34,411 nt of DNA from a bacterium (GCA_027309555.1 DAIDCO010000018.1:1-34411), one strand, 5' to 3'. Positions 25,625 through 33,250 are shown, numbered from the stretch's first letter. Program-made: numbers and translations. Notes: generated by a model from the sequence alone, not told the origin.

Positions 25625-25729
25625 TGCTCCCGGCGGGATTTTCCCGGGTCGGACCGCTGGTCCGGCCAGCTTTGAACCCGCGTCAGAGGCTCGAGAGGCC
25701 TCTATCCTTGACCACTAGACTACGGGAGC
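25625..25729 (-). tRNA. tRNA-Glu (CUC) with a 32-nt T-loop intron
   Basis: The acceptor stem GCTCCCG (25729-25723) pairs perfectly with CGGGAGC (25632-25626). TA, a D-arm with AGTGGTCAA loop, the anticodon stem GAGGC/GCCTC with loop CTCTCGA (anticodon CTC, Glu) and a 4-nt variable region TGAC follow. The T-stem GCGGG pairs with CCCGC, but the T-loop TTCAAA|T is split by 32 bases (25639-25670). Removing them gives a normal 73-nt tRNA with discriminator A; CCA is not encoded. The intron can fold so that TTC pairs with GAA, flanked by bulges AAAG and AAT, next to CTGG/CCGG and a hairpin GGACC-AGC-GGTCC. That is a relaxed bulge-helix-bulge, the substrate form of EndA. The exact cut is ambiguous by the run of A's. 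Confidence 0.9.
25639..25670 (-). other. Intron of tRNA-Glu, between positions 59 and 60
   Basis: The 32-nt insertion lies in the T-loop, not at the usual 37/38 site next to the anticodon. Its inner part forms CTGG/CCGG and GGACC/GGTCC stems, which would present both splice sites in bulges of 4 and 3 nt around a 3-bp helix. Exon ends are uncertain by up to one or two A residues, without effect on the mature tRNA. Confidence 0.8.
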
Positions 25730-25750
25730 GCCCCTCGCCCGTAGCGGGGC

Positions 25751-25763
25751 GGCTCTTTGAGCC
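25751..25763. repeat. Small perfect hairpin GGCTC-TTT-GAGCC
   Basis: A five-pair hairpin between the ybjQ-like stop and the tRNA 5' end. No T-run follows on either strand, so it is not a clear terminator; it could separate the protein message from the tRNA. Confidence 0.3.
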
Positions 25764-25782
25764 TTTCGTCGGGCGCGGCGAG

Positions 25783-26181
25783 TCATCGCAGGGCGACCGG
25801 CTGCGCCGGGCCCGGGTCCGCTTCGACCACGACCGCGGTCCCGTAGGCGAGGACCACGGTCATGATGTCGCCCATCTCCGACGTGTCGAAGCCGACCGAG
25901 AGGACCGCGTTCCCCCCCAGGCTCTTCGCGTGGTCCTTCAGTCGCGTGATCGCGTCGTGGCGCACCTGCTCGAGCAACTGCGTGTACTCCGTGATCTCTC
26001 CTCCGGCGATGCTCCGGAACCCGGCGACGATGTTCCGGCCGAGGCCCCGGGATCGGACGATGAGCCCATAGGTGAGCCCGATCACCTTGGTGACGCGGTA
26101 GCCGGGTACGAACGGTGTCGTGGCGGCGCCGGCGAGCGCAAGCCCCCCTACTTGTAGGGGGGTTAGCGAGCCAAGGTTCAT
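25783..26181 (-). CDS. YbjQ/UPF0145 family protein with TE-derived N-terminus
   Basis: A small protein of the YbjQ (UPF0145) fold, which forms pentameric rings; the function is not established. The core from TTPFVPGYRVTKVIGLTYG to GNAVLSVGFDTSEMG and VLAYGTAVVVE is complete, including GGEITEYTQLLEQVR. In family members the protein starts a few residues before TTP. Here the frame continues another 20 or so residues, through the left-end hairpin of the adjacent TnpB element, to ATG 26181. The visible start is thus within the mobile element; the native start was probably cut off by the insertion. Whether the extended form is made is unknown. The tRNA-Glu gene follows 53 bases downstream on the same strand. 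Confidence 0.82.
   Translation of the reverse strand: MNLGSLTPLQVGGLALAGAATTPFVPGYRVTKVIGLTYGLIVRSRGLGRNIVAGFRSIAGGEITEYTQLLEQVRHDAITRLKDHAKSLGGNAVLSVGFDTSEMGDIMTVVLAYGTAVVVEADPGPAQPVALR
26143..26162. repeat. Left-end subterminal hairpin of the IS200/IS605-type element
   Basis: CCCCCCTAC-TT-GTAGGGGGG, a perfect nine-pair inverted repeat about 50 bases before the tnpB start. It has the same frame sequence (AAGCCCCC..ACTTGT..GGGGG) as the right-end hairpin, with TA/TA in place of GA/TC pairs. This identifies the two ends of one element. Confidence 0.75.
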
Positions 26182-26215
26182 GGCCCATCCCGTGCATGGT
26201 CTTTCGCTACCTCCG

Positions 26216-27448
26216 ATGTATCAGCCACAGAAGTACCGTCTCTACCCATTTCCGAACCAGGAGCGAGAACTCCTCCGGCAGTTCGAGGAACTCCGTTTTC
26301 TCTGGAATCACGCACTAGAGCAGCGCATCGAGGCGTGGCGCAAGGAGAAGCGCTCCCTCTCCCACGTGGACCAGTGTCGGGACCTCGCGCGATGGCGGGC
26401 CTACGACAAGGAAGGTATCGGGCGCGTGTACGGCCACGTCGCGCAGGATAGCCTCGCCCGGCTTCACGACGCTTTCGGACACTTCTTTCGGAGAGTGCGA
26501 GAGGGGGTTCGACCCGGCTTTCCCCGCTATAAACGGGAGATCACCTCGCTCACCTATCCCGACTCCAACGGGTCGGCGGCCATCGTCCCCGGGCGGAACG
26601 GGACGCGACGGCTGCGCTTGTCGATGCTCGGCGAGTTGCCCATCGAGGTCCACCGCGAGCCGCCGGCGGGTCGGGTCAAGACCTGCACGGTCGAGCGGGA
26701 GGGGGACCGGTGGTTCGCCATACTCACCTACGAGATGGAAGACCCCCCGTCGCCGCCCTCGACCCCGCCATCAGCGCCGATCGGCGTGGACCTCGGCCTC
26801 TCCCACCTTGCTACCCTCTCGACGGGGGAGACGGTGGAGCCGCCGAAGTTCCTCCGCCGCGCCGAGGAGCGCCTTCGTCGCGCCCAGCGGGTCGTGTCGC
26901 GGAGGACGAAGGGCTCGCACCGGCGGGAGAAGGCGAGGGAGCGGCTGGCCCGGTGCCACGCGAAGGTGCGGGACCAGCGGCGGGACTTCGCGCACAAGGT
27001 CACCTCGACGTGGGCGGCCCGCCACGACCTCATCGCCTTCGAGGACCTGTCCGTCCCATCGATGCTCGGCGACGCCCACCTGTCGAGGTCGATCTCCGAC
27101 GCCGGGTGGGGGATGCTCCGGCAGATGGCGGCCTACAAGGAGACCCGACGGTCGGGGCGGTACGTCGAGGTCCCGGCGAGCGGGACCACCCAGACCTGCT
27201 CGGGATGCGGCCGCCTCCACGACCCGCCGCTCACTCTCCAGGATCGCACGTACGTCTGTCCGTGCGGTCTGCACATGGACAGAGACCTCAACGCGGCGAG
27301 GAACATCCTCGCCCGCGCGCTCGCGAAGATACCCGGGGGCACCGGGGAATCGACGCCCGTGGAGACGGGACCTCCACCGCACCGCAAGGGGCGGCGAGTC
27401 CGGTCGAAGAAGCGGGAACCGCCACGGGACTCGGAGGTAGCACGATGA
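26216..27448 (+). CDS. tnpB: TnpB, RNA-guided endonuclease of IS200/IS605 type
   Basis: A 410-aa TnpB, a compact relative of Cas12 that cuts DNA with a guide RNA made from the element's right end. I use ATG 26216 (MYQPQKYRLYPFPNQ, a typical N-terminus) rather than the upstream ATG of the track, which starts in the left-end hairpin. The RuvC triad is intact: Asp in IGVDLGLSHLATL, Glu in IAFEDLSVP, Asp in DRDLNAARNIL. The zinc finger has TCSGCG and YVCPCG. The helical part (residues 10-170) and the basic tail (RKGRRVRSKKREPP) look complete, so the protein may be active. Confidence 0.93.
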   Translation: MYQPQKYRLYPFPNQERELLRQFEELRFLWNHALEQRIEAWRKEKRSLSHVDQCRDLARWRAYDKEGIGRVYGHVAQDSLARLHDAFGHFFRRVREGVRPGFPRYKREITSLTYPDSNGSAAIVPGRNGTRRLRLSMLGELPIEVHREPPAGRVKTCTVEREGDRWFAILTYEMEDPPSPPSTPPSAPIGVDLGLSHLATLSTGETVEPPKFLRRAEERLRRAQRVVSRRTKGSHRREKARERLARCHAKVRDQRRDFAHKVTSTWAARHDLIAFEDLSVPSMLGDAHLSRSISDAGWGMLRQMAAYKETRRSGRYVEVPASGTTQTCSGCGRLHDPPLTLQDRTYVCPCGLHMDRDLNAARNILARALAKIPGGTGESTPVETGPPPHRKGRRVRSKKREPPRDSEVAR

Positions 27449-27492
27449 GTCCCGGAGGAAGCCCCCGAACTTGTTCGGGGGAGGATGTCAAC
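27330..27492 (+). ncRNA. Predicted omega/reRNA region at the right end
   Basis: In TnpB elements the guide RNA overlaps the 3' end of tnpB and ends in the right end, with the guide taken from the flank. Here the candidate scaffold covers the tnpB tail and the right-end hairpin (27462-27481). By this model the guide would begin just after GGATGTCAAC, at about 27493. The 5' border is arbitrary. Confidence 0.4.
27462..27481. repeat. Right-end subterminal hairpin
   Basis: CCCCCGAAC-TT-GTTCGGGGG, a perfect nine-pair inverted repeat 14 bases after the tnpB stop. It mirrors the left-end hairpin and is followed by GAGGATGTCAAC, a common right-end sequence in this group. Confidence 0.75.
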
Positions 27493-27607
27493 AGAATGCA
27501 GTCGTTCGGAGGGGCGTAGAGCGGAGGCAGTCCCGAGGGGAGCCGTGCGGCGGACATGGACGGGTCACGTCGTGCGCGGCCTTCACCCTGGCGGGTCCGG
27601 GGAAAGG

Positions 27608-27615
27608 TGTTAATT
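27608..27615 (+). promoter_or_regulatory. TATA-like box of the unknown gene at 27638
   Basis: GTTAATT is an AT island with TTAAT centred 26 bases before GTG 27638. It fits a leaderless transcript and decides the start codon over TTG 27614, which lies inside the box. Confidence 0.55.
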
Positions 27616-27637
27616 GGCTCCGTCCCGTTCCGGGCCC

Positions 27638-28093
27638 GTGACCCCTCCCGTGAAGGCCCGCAGTGGCCACATCCTGCTCGACTCGAAGCGCTCGTACAAG
27701 GACCTCGTCCGCGTCTATCCCGAGATTCACAAGCGCGTGGTCGAGATGAACCGCCCGTTCGTTAAGGAGTCGGACCCGCTGCTCCCCGAGGTCCTGCTCG
27801 ACGAGAATCTACGCGATCTCAAGGGGGACCGCAAGCCGGTCGGCTACAACCGCCAGGACGCCTTCGGCCTTCGTCTGGTCTTCCCGATCGTCGATGAGCG
27901 GCGGACCGAGTTCTACTTCGCGAAACCCGCCCGCTGCCAGGAGGTCGTGCAGATCACCGAACAGGTCTCGACGCTCCTCCGCCGCCGCGGCATCAAGCAC
28001 ACGGTCGAGTACGACCGACTCGCGCTCGGTCCCCCGCGGGGACTCCCGAACGTACCCGTGACGGGCGTCGGGTCGGGGTTCCTTTCGTCGTAA
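27638..28093 (+). CDS. Conserved-looking protein of unknown function
   Basis: A 151-aa soluble protein that I do not recognise. It has no transmembrane segment, cysteine pair or P-loop. The composition is well balanced for a globular alpha/beta protein (HILLDSKRSYKDLVRVYPEI, DAFGLRLVFPIVDERRTEFYF, ITEQVSTLLRRRGIKHTVEYD). It is rich in Arg and Lys, which allows nucleic-acid binding, without proof. The GTG 27638 start is supported by the TATA spacing; the track start at TTG 27614 overlaps the box. It is convergent with the large repeat protein, with 12 bases between the stops. Confidence 0.7.
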   Translation: MTPPVKARSGHILLDSKRSYKDLVRVYPEIHKRVVEMNRPFVKESDPLLPEVLLDENLRDLKGDRKPVGYNRQDAFGLRLVFPIVDERRTEFYFAKPARCQEVVQITEQVSTLLRRRGIKHTVEYDRLALGPPRGLPNVPVTGVGSGFLSS

Positions 28094-28105
28094 CCCCGGC
28101 GGACC

Positions 28106-31100
28106 TTACGGGGGCCGGCGGAACGGCCAGACCGGGGCCGCGGGAGGCGGGGCCGCCGTCGCGCCGGCCCCCAGCTCCTGAAGCCGCCGCAAAGCCTCGC
28201 GCGCCTTCTCGAGGGCAGCGCTGTAGTCCGTCTCCCGCAGACGGATCGATTCGGTCAGGAGAGCTCGCGCCGACGCGGTATCGACGTGATGATCGTGCGC
28301 CCGCGCGAGCGCGGCATCGATCAGGTAGTGGAGGTTCATCAGTTCCCGATGGAGCGACTTCCGCAGGTTGAGCTCCTCCTCGGTCCGGAGGAGCGAGCGG
28401 GCTCCCTCGAGCGCTCGGCCCGCCCGGTCGAGCTCCTCGACCTCTTTCAGGCGCGCGCGAACCGACCCGACGCTGACGTGAAGGCCCTCCTCCGCGAACG
28501 TCACTTCGGTCTGGACCTCCTTGAGCTTGCGTTCGAACGGCTCGCGGACGACGGACTCGAGCGCCACGGTCGCGCGAACGAGCAGCCCGTCCGCGTCCTC
28601 GAGGCGGCCCGCGTCGAGCGCCACGCGGGCTTCACTGAACGTCTGCATCACCGGCGTCGTGTCGACCCCGAGCCGCTCGCCGACCCACAGGCGGTCCTTG
28701 AAGCCGGCGGCCCGCGCCTCGACCTCCTCCTGGTGGCGTAGACGGGCGTTCGCGGCCTCGGAGTGGAGCAGCTCGAGCGCCCCGGCGTACTCCGGGCGCT
28801 CGCGGAACGCGGCGAGGCGAGCGAGCACCTCGGCCCGGCGGGCGAGCTCCGCGTCGGTGGGACTCTCGGTGCGCGCGTACTCCGCTTCGAGCTCGCGCCG
28901 TTGGCCGTCGACGATCCCTTCGAAGATGGTCCGGCGGAGCTCCTGGCCCCGTCCCAGCATCTCGCGTGCCCGCTTCCATTCCCGCTCACGGAGGGCGGCT
29001 TCGCCCTGGGTCACGAGGGCCTCGAGAGGGTCGACCTCGGCCGAGAGACCTCGCTGCTGGGCCATCTCGACCTCGCGGCGGAGTTCGCCGAGAGGCGCGG
29101 CGAACCGCCGCTCGATCGCCCATCGTCCGAGCTCGGTCGCCTCCCGGCTCGCGCGGATCGCCTCGGCGTACTGCCCCGCCCCAAAGTGCTGGCGTGCCTC
29201 GGCGAGTCGCGCCGTGGATTCCGTGGCGTCGGCGCCGTGCTCGGCGGTCTCCGCGACTTGCCGATCGGCCCCCGCGAGCGACTCCTGCGCCCGCCGGTGG
29301 CCCTCGCGAGCGACCGCGAGCGCGTCGAGCGCGTCCATCGACCGCTCGAGAACGTCGGCGAACTCGCGCGCTCGGAGCGCGACCTTCGCCGCTTCGTACT
29401 GCTCGCCGGCCCGCTCGGAATGGATCCCTTCCCCGATCGCTTTCGCGATCGCACCGCCCGCGGCTTCGATCGACCCTTCGGCGACCCGCTGCTGGAGCTC
29501 GGCCCGCTCGACCTCGGCCTCGCTGTGGGCGGCCAAGCGCAACGCCTCGACCGAGCGTCCCTCGTCGACCGCCATGCGGGCCTGGTGCAGGAGATTCTCC
29601 GCGAGCGAGGTATCGACGCCCTGGGCCCGAACGCCGGCCACCATCGCTTGGAAGCTGGCCAGGGTCTTCGAGACGTGCTGATACGTGGTCTGGAGCAGCT
29701 CCCGCTCGATCGGCCCCCCGAGCTCGATCACGCGCGCGTACTGCTTCTGGGCGAGGAGCTGCTCGAGTCGGTCCATCTGGCCCCGGAGGGCGACCGTATC
29801 GGCGTGCAGAAGGTCCGCGCCCGCGAGCGCCTCGCGCGCCCGCTTCGCGATCCGCTCGGCGTGCTCGACGAGCCCGCGGGTCGCGACGAACTCGGCCCGG
29901 GCAGAATCGAGGAGCGCGGCCGCTCCGATCGGGATCGGTAGCGCGACACGGCGCCGGGCCTCGGCGAGCGGCAGGAGGATTCTCTCGAGATCGACGCCGG
30001 CGCCCCGCGCGATGTCGAGGTCGACCTCGAGCGCCCGGAGATTCTCCTCAAGGACCGGTCGCAGGATGGCGATGAGCTCCTCGTGGAGGAGGCGCGCCCC
30101 GGTCCGGGTCGCTTCGGCGGGCGCGGTGGGGCGCTCGGTACGCAACTGTTCGACCCGGGCCTCGAAGGGTTCCATGGGGGAGGAGAGTCGGTGACCGTCC
30201 TCGATCATGAGCCCGATCTCCTGGAGCAGCCGAGAGGTCTCGAGGCGCGCTTCCTCGTCGGCGAGGCGCTGATGAAGGTCGTCGAGCAGGGTCCGAGCGG
30301 CGTCGAAATCGAGCGACTGGAGGAGGCCGCGAGCATTGCGGAGCGGTTCGTAGAACGGCGCGGGGTCGACGCCGGCCTCGCGCAGCCGGTTCAGCTGCTC
30401 GCCGGCCCGGGCAATCCCCTCGAGGAGCTGCTGGGCGGCGGCCCGGGCCCGCGAGGTGGCTTCCTCGAGCTTCGTCGCGACCCGGTAGGCCTCGAGGTAC
30501 TGACCCGCCCGGGCCGCGGTCTGGGCCTCCTCGAGCTGTCCTCGGAAGTCCGCGAGCTCGAGGCCCATCGTCTCGAGCTCGATGAGCGAGAGCTTGGTAT
30601 GGGAGACCGCGCCCTCGCTGCGCAACAGCTGTTGCTGCTGCGCGCGGGTTCGGATCTCCTGCGACGCGCGCGACGCCTTGACGAAGTCGCCCATGTTGAA
30701 GATCTGCTGGACCTCGTCGATCTGGCGCTGGATCTCGTCGCTCGCGCCTCCCATCTGCTCGAGGACGTGTCCTTCCGACTCCAGTACCTCGACTAAGGCG
30801 GAGGCGTGAGCGGCAAACACCGACGCGAAGTCGCGCTCGGCCCGTCGCAGGCTCTCGACCGCCGCCATGAGGTCCTGCTTCACGCGCAGGTTCACGTCCG
30901 CGTCCGCGAGCAGGCGTCGGACCGGGGCGGTCAGCCCGTCATCCGGGATGTCCCCGAGCCCCTTCTCCATCTCCTCGACCCGGCGCGCAATGTACGACCC
31001 GGCGGCGGTTCGGAGTTCGACCTCGGCCCGTCCGATTCGCTCGGCGCCGTCGGCGAGGTCGCCTCGGTCGAGGAGCTCCCGCGATTCCGTGAGGGCCCGG

Positions 31101-32224
31101 TCGGCGTCCGCGGAGAGGAACCCGCGGGAGCGGGCGTACTCACGGACCCGGTCGAGTCCGGTCCAGCGGCCCAGGAAGAACTGGAGGGCATCCCGGCCGA
31201 GACGGACGACCGTGTCGGCGAGGAGCTCTCGAGCAGGTCCGATCTCCGCACGGTCGAGGTGAGCGCGAATCCGACCGATCGCCGATTCGAACGGCTCGAC
31301 GGCGAGGCCCGTCTGTCGGAAGCGGCCGAGCATCTCCTCGACCGCGGCCATCTCGTCGCGCGCCGCGCTCATGTCCTCGGTAAGGCGGCTCACGCGGTCG
31401 AGTGCCTCCTGGCTCGCGGCGAACGCCTCGGAGTAGATCTTCAGCCGAAGCGCCTCCCGCGCACGGTTCATCGCCGCGAACACCTCGCTGGGATCGCGAC
31501 CGAGGCGACGGGCCTCGGCGATCCGGGGACGGACCTCGTCGAGCACGCTCGCGATGACCGTCACGACCGGCTCCTCGGCCACGCGACGGGCCTCGAGGAA
31601 GATCGAATGGAGGTCGAGCGGCGCCGCCGTGGCGATCCGCGCGGTGGCCTCCTCGATCGCGCGGCGGGCTTCGACGGGGTCGACGCCGTAGTCGGCGGTC
31701 GCATCAACCGAGGCGCGGAGCCCCGCGAGCCCCTGGAGGCACCGCTCCCGGAGCGCCTCCCCCACCTCCGCGACCGCGGCCTCGGTCGCGGGCACGGTGT
31801 CGGGCCAACTCTCCACGCTCGCCTCGGCGCCGGCGTCGAACGAGGCCTCGAGTACGGACGTGGGTGCCCCGTGCTCCTTGGCCTGCGAGAGCAGCGTCGC
31901 CGCGGCTTCCCGGATCGAGCGACGACGCTCGACCGCCTCAGGAAGGTGGTCCCTCAATGCCCGTTGGATCGCCTCGAGTCCCTCCGCCGGGCGCCCTTCC
32001 TGGGCTGCCGCAGCGGCTTCATCGAGCTCGCGCTCGAACTCGGACATCCGTTCGGGGGGAAGGGCCGCCCAACGAGCGACGCGAACGGCCCGCTCGCGAA
32101 CGGTCGCGAAGTGTTCTGACTGCGCCCGGCGCAGCGCATCCTCGGCGTGCACCAGGTGAGCGACGGTCGTCGACCAGGCCTCCTTTTCGGAAGGGTGCGA
32201 AAGCGAGTCGAGGTCGGCCGTCAC
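28106..32224 (-). CDS. Giant alpha-helical repeat / coiled-coil protein
   Basis: A 1372-aa protein of almost pure helix (Ala, Glu, Arg, Leu) with no membrane segment and no cysteine-rich or catalytic motif. It is built of repeats of roughly 80-100 residues. A recurring core is a short G-[VLI]-[DST] turn, then a helix with LxxAR, then G-x-x-x-[ED]-A followed by another helix. Examples are YGVDPVEARRAIEEA, RGFLSADADRALTESRELLDRG, AGVDPAPFYEPLRNARGLL, QGVDTSLAENLLHQARMAVDEG and LGVDTTPVMQTFSEARVALDAG. The helix pairs recall TPR-like solenoids, but the turn signature differs. The protein ends with a Pro-rich tail VWPFRRPP. GTG 32224 is only the first start in frame; the same repeat pattern continues upstream. 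Function unknown; a scaffold or structural role is inference. Confidence 0.8.
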   Translation of the reverse strand: MTADLDSLSHPSEKEAWSTTVAHLVHAEDALRRAQSEHFATVRERAVRVARWAALPPERMSEFERELDEAAAAAQEGRPAEGLEAIQRALRDHLPEAVERRRSIREAAATLLSQAKEHGAPTSVLEASFDAGAEASVESWPDTVPATEAAVAEVGEALRERCLQGLAGLRASVDATADYGVDPVEARRAIEEATARIATAAPLDLHSIFLEARRVAEEPVVTVIASVLDEVRPRIAEARRLGRDPSEVFAAMNRAREALRLKIYSEAFAASQEALDRVSRLTEDMSAARDEMAAVEEMLGRFRQTGLAVEPFESAIGRIRAHLDRAEIGPARELLADTVVRLGRDALQFFLGRWTGLDRVREYARSRGFLSADADRALTESRELLDRGDLADGAERIGRAEVELRTAAGSYIARRVEEMEKGLGDIPDDGLTAPVRRLLADADVNLRVKQDLMAAVESLRRAERDFASVFAAHASALVEVLESEGHVLEQMGGASDEIQRQIDEVQQIFNMGDFVKASRASQEIRTRAQQQQLLRSEGAVSHTKLSLIELETMGLELADFRGQLEEAQTAARAGQYLEAYRVATKLEEATSRARAAAQQLLEGIARAGEQLNRLREAGVDPAPFYEPLRNARGLLQSLDFDAARTLLDDLHQRLADEEARLETSRLLQEIGLMIEDGHRLSSPMEPFEARVEQLRTERPTAPAEATRTGARLLHEELIAILRPVLEENLRALEVDLDIARGAGVDLERILLPLAEARRRVALPIPIGAAALLDSARAEFVATRGLVEHAERIAKRAREALAGADLLHADTVALRGQMDRLEQLLAQKQYARVIELGGPIERELLQTTYQHVSKTLASFQAMVAGVRAQGVDTSLAENLLHQARMAVDEGRSVEALRLAAHSEAEVERAELQQRVAEGSIEAAGGAIAKAIGEGIHSERAGEQYEAAKVALRAREFADVLERSMDALDALAVAREGHRRAQESLAGADRQVAETAEHGADATESTARLAEARQHFGAGQYAEAIRASREATELGRWAIERRFAAPLGELRREVEMAQQRGLSAEVDPLEALVTQGEAALREREWKRAREMLGRGQELRRTIFEGIVDGQRRELEAEYARTESPTDAELARRAEVLARLAAFRERPEYAGALELLHSEAANARLRHQEEVEARAAGFKDRLWVGERLGVDTTPVMQTFSEARVALDAGRLEDADGLLVRATVALESVVREPFERKLKEVQTEVTFAEEGLHVSVGSVRARLKEVEELDRAGRALEGARSLLRTEEELNLRKSLHRELMNLHYLIDAALARAHDHHVDTASARALLTESIRLRETDYSAALEKAREALRRLQELGAGATAAPPPAAPVWPFRRPP

Positions 32225-32568
32225 CTCCGGGGGGAGCGTGATCCCGATTCCCGATAGCTGTCCCAGCGCGTCGCGCGTTCGCTGACGGCGGGCCTCGAGG
32301 TTCTCGGGGACCGTGCGCGAGAGGTGGTCCAGGAGCGCCTTCGATTCCCGCTCGACGCCCTCCCAATCGGACCGGCGCTGAAGCTCTCGGATCGACTGCT
32401 GGCGCTCGGCGACGCCGCTCGGCGTGATACCGAGCTGGTCGAGCTGCTGGACCTGCTCGTCGAGCCGGTGCTGCTCGACCTCGGCCGCCTGCCGCTGCCG
32501 CTTGAGCGCTTCCGCCTTTTCTTGGAGGATTCGCGTGAGGCGGGAGGACGGAAGTGCGCCGACCCCAC
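32225..32568 (-). other. Probable N-terminal part of the giant repeat protein
   Basis: The frame of the 1372-aa ORF stays open upstream of GTG 32224 and reads as the same kind of protein (ILQEKAEALKRQRQAAEVEQ, then LGITPSGVAERQQSIREL, a repeat unit). No ATG, GTG or TTG occurs in this frame back to beyond 32640. A GTG at 32568 in another frame would give MGSA and, with one base added near 32555, join LPSSRLTRILQEKAEAL. The real start is therefore hidden by a missing base in the sequence or uses a rare codon. The TATA-like box near 32661 supports transcription from upstream. Confidence 0.6.
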
Positions 32569-32656
32569 CCGGTCCCGTCGTACGTCCCCCTCCTAAGACC
32601 GACCGGACCGATGGCGGCGATCGGGCCGGACGGGTACCCGTTTCATGCCCCGTCCC

Positions 32657-32667
32657 CTTTATTAATG
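32657..32667 (-). promoter_or_regulatory. TATA-like box of the giant repeat protein gene
   Basis: On the minus strand, CATTAATAAAGGGG is the most AT-rich spot of the region. TTAATAAA centred near 32661 would start transcription near 32635, just upstream of the extended reading frame and after the eIF5A gene ends. Confidence 0.5.
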
Positions 32668-32714
32668 AAGCGAGGCGGAGGCGGTGCTAGAACGGGGACC
32701 CGAGCGTGCGGCCG

Positions 32715-33101
32715 TCAGGTCCGCGTGATCCGTCGCTTGCCCATCGCGTCCAGGTACTGGATCTCGGTCCCGGGCGAGAGCTGGCCCTTGAGGTCGGCGT
32801 CGAGCGGAAGGCTGAACGTCTCGTAGCTTTCGAGGTCCATCAGCTGTACCTCGGCGTCGGTGAGCGACAGCACCTGCGCCTGTCGCTTGCCGATCATCGG
32901 CACCTGGACCTTGTGCTTCACGGGAAAGACGACGCTCCGTTTGGAGCCGTCGAAAATCCCCACTGCATCGATCCGAGCCTTCGCCTCCCCGTGCTTCCCC
33001 GGTTTCGAGGTCTGAATGCTGAGGATGCGACAGGGCTCCTCGTCGATCAGCATATAGCGGCCCTCTTTGAGTTCCCGAACCTCTTGCTGCGTCCAGGCCA
33101 T
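32715..33101 (-). CDS. Translation initiation factor 5A
   Basis: aIF5A helps the ribosome pass difficult sequences such as proline runs and carries a hypusine made from one lysine. The 128-aa protein starts at ATG 33101; the track ORF adds unrelated upstream residues. [21 protein letters not shown] contains the modified Lys at about position 36. The C-terminal OB domain is complete ([21 protein letters not shown]). A TATA-like CTTATCA about 42 bases upstream gives a leader of about 16 bases. The gene points toward the giant repeat protein gene and is divergent from the aaRS-like gene. Confidence 0.96.
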   Translation of the reverse strand: MAWTQQEVRELKEGRYMLIDEEPCRILSIQTSKPGKHGEAKARIDAVGIFDGSKRSVVFPVKHKVQVPMIGKRQAQVLSLTDAEVQLMDLESYETFSLPLDADLKGQLSPGTEIQYLDAMGKRRITRT

Positions 33102-33192
33102 CGGATGGATCCTCGAGGATTCGGGGAAGGGTCCGGTGTGATAAGAGTTGCCCCGGACCTCGGGACGCGGGTCTTCTGCCGGCGCGAAGGAG

Positions 33193-33201
33193 GGTTTATT
33201 C
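33193..33201 (+). promoter_or_regulatory. TATA-like box of the aaRS-like gene
   Basis: GGTTTATTC with TTTATT about 54 bases before ATG 33251, which gives a leader of about 28 bases. It is the only AT-rich spot on the plus strand between eIF5A and this gene. Confidence 0.45.
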
Positions 33202-33250
33202 GAGGCCCGGCCCATCCCGAGATCGTCCGACCGCCGTCCTTCTTCCGAAC

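Larger units (their letters stand above)
26130..27492 (+). mobile_element. IS200/IS605-family element carrying only tnpB (IS1341-like)
   Basis: The element is bounded by matching subterminal hairpins at 26143-26162 and 27462-27481. The right end reads GAAGCCCCCG...GGAGGATGTCAAC, which is the pattern I know from archaeal IS1341-like right ends. There is no tnpA (Y1 transposase), so it can move only with help in trans. Outer borders are approximate, since such elements make no target duplication; the left tip probably lies 5-15 bases before the hairpin. It sits between the divergent ybjQ-like gene and the gene at 27638. Confidence 0.75.

Noticed and set aside
25606-25675. Short ORF crossing the tRNA-Glu gene
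   Set aside because: It runs antisense through the perfectly paired tRNA and has no support as a protein.
28763-32119. Long plus-strand ORFs (392, 369, 237 and 437 aa) opposite the giant repeat protein
   Set aside because: They arise from the codon bias of the Ala/Glu/Arg-rich minus gene and have no domain sequence or promoter.
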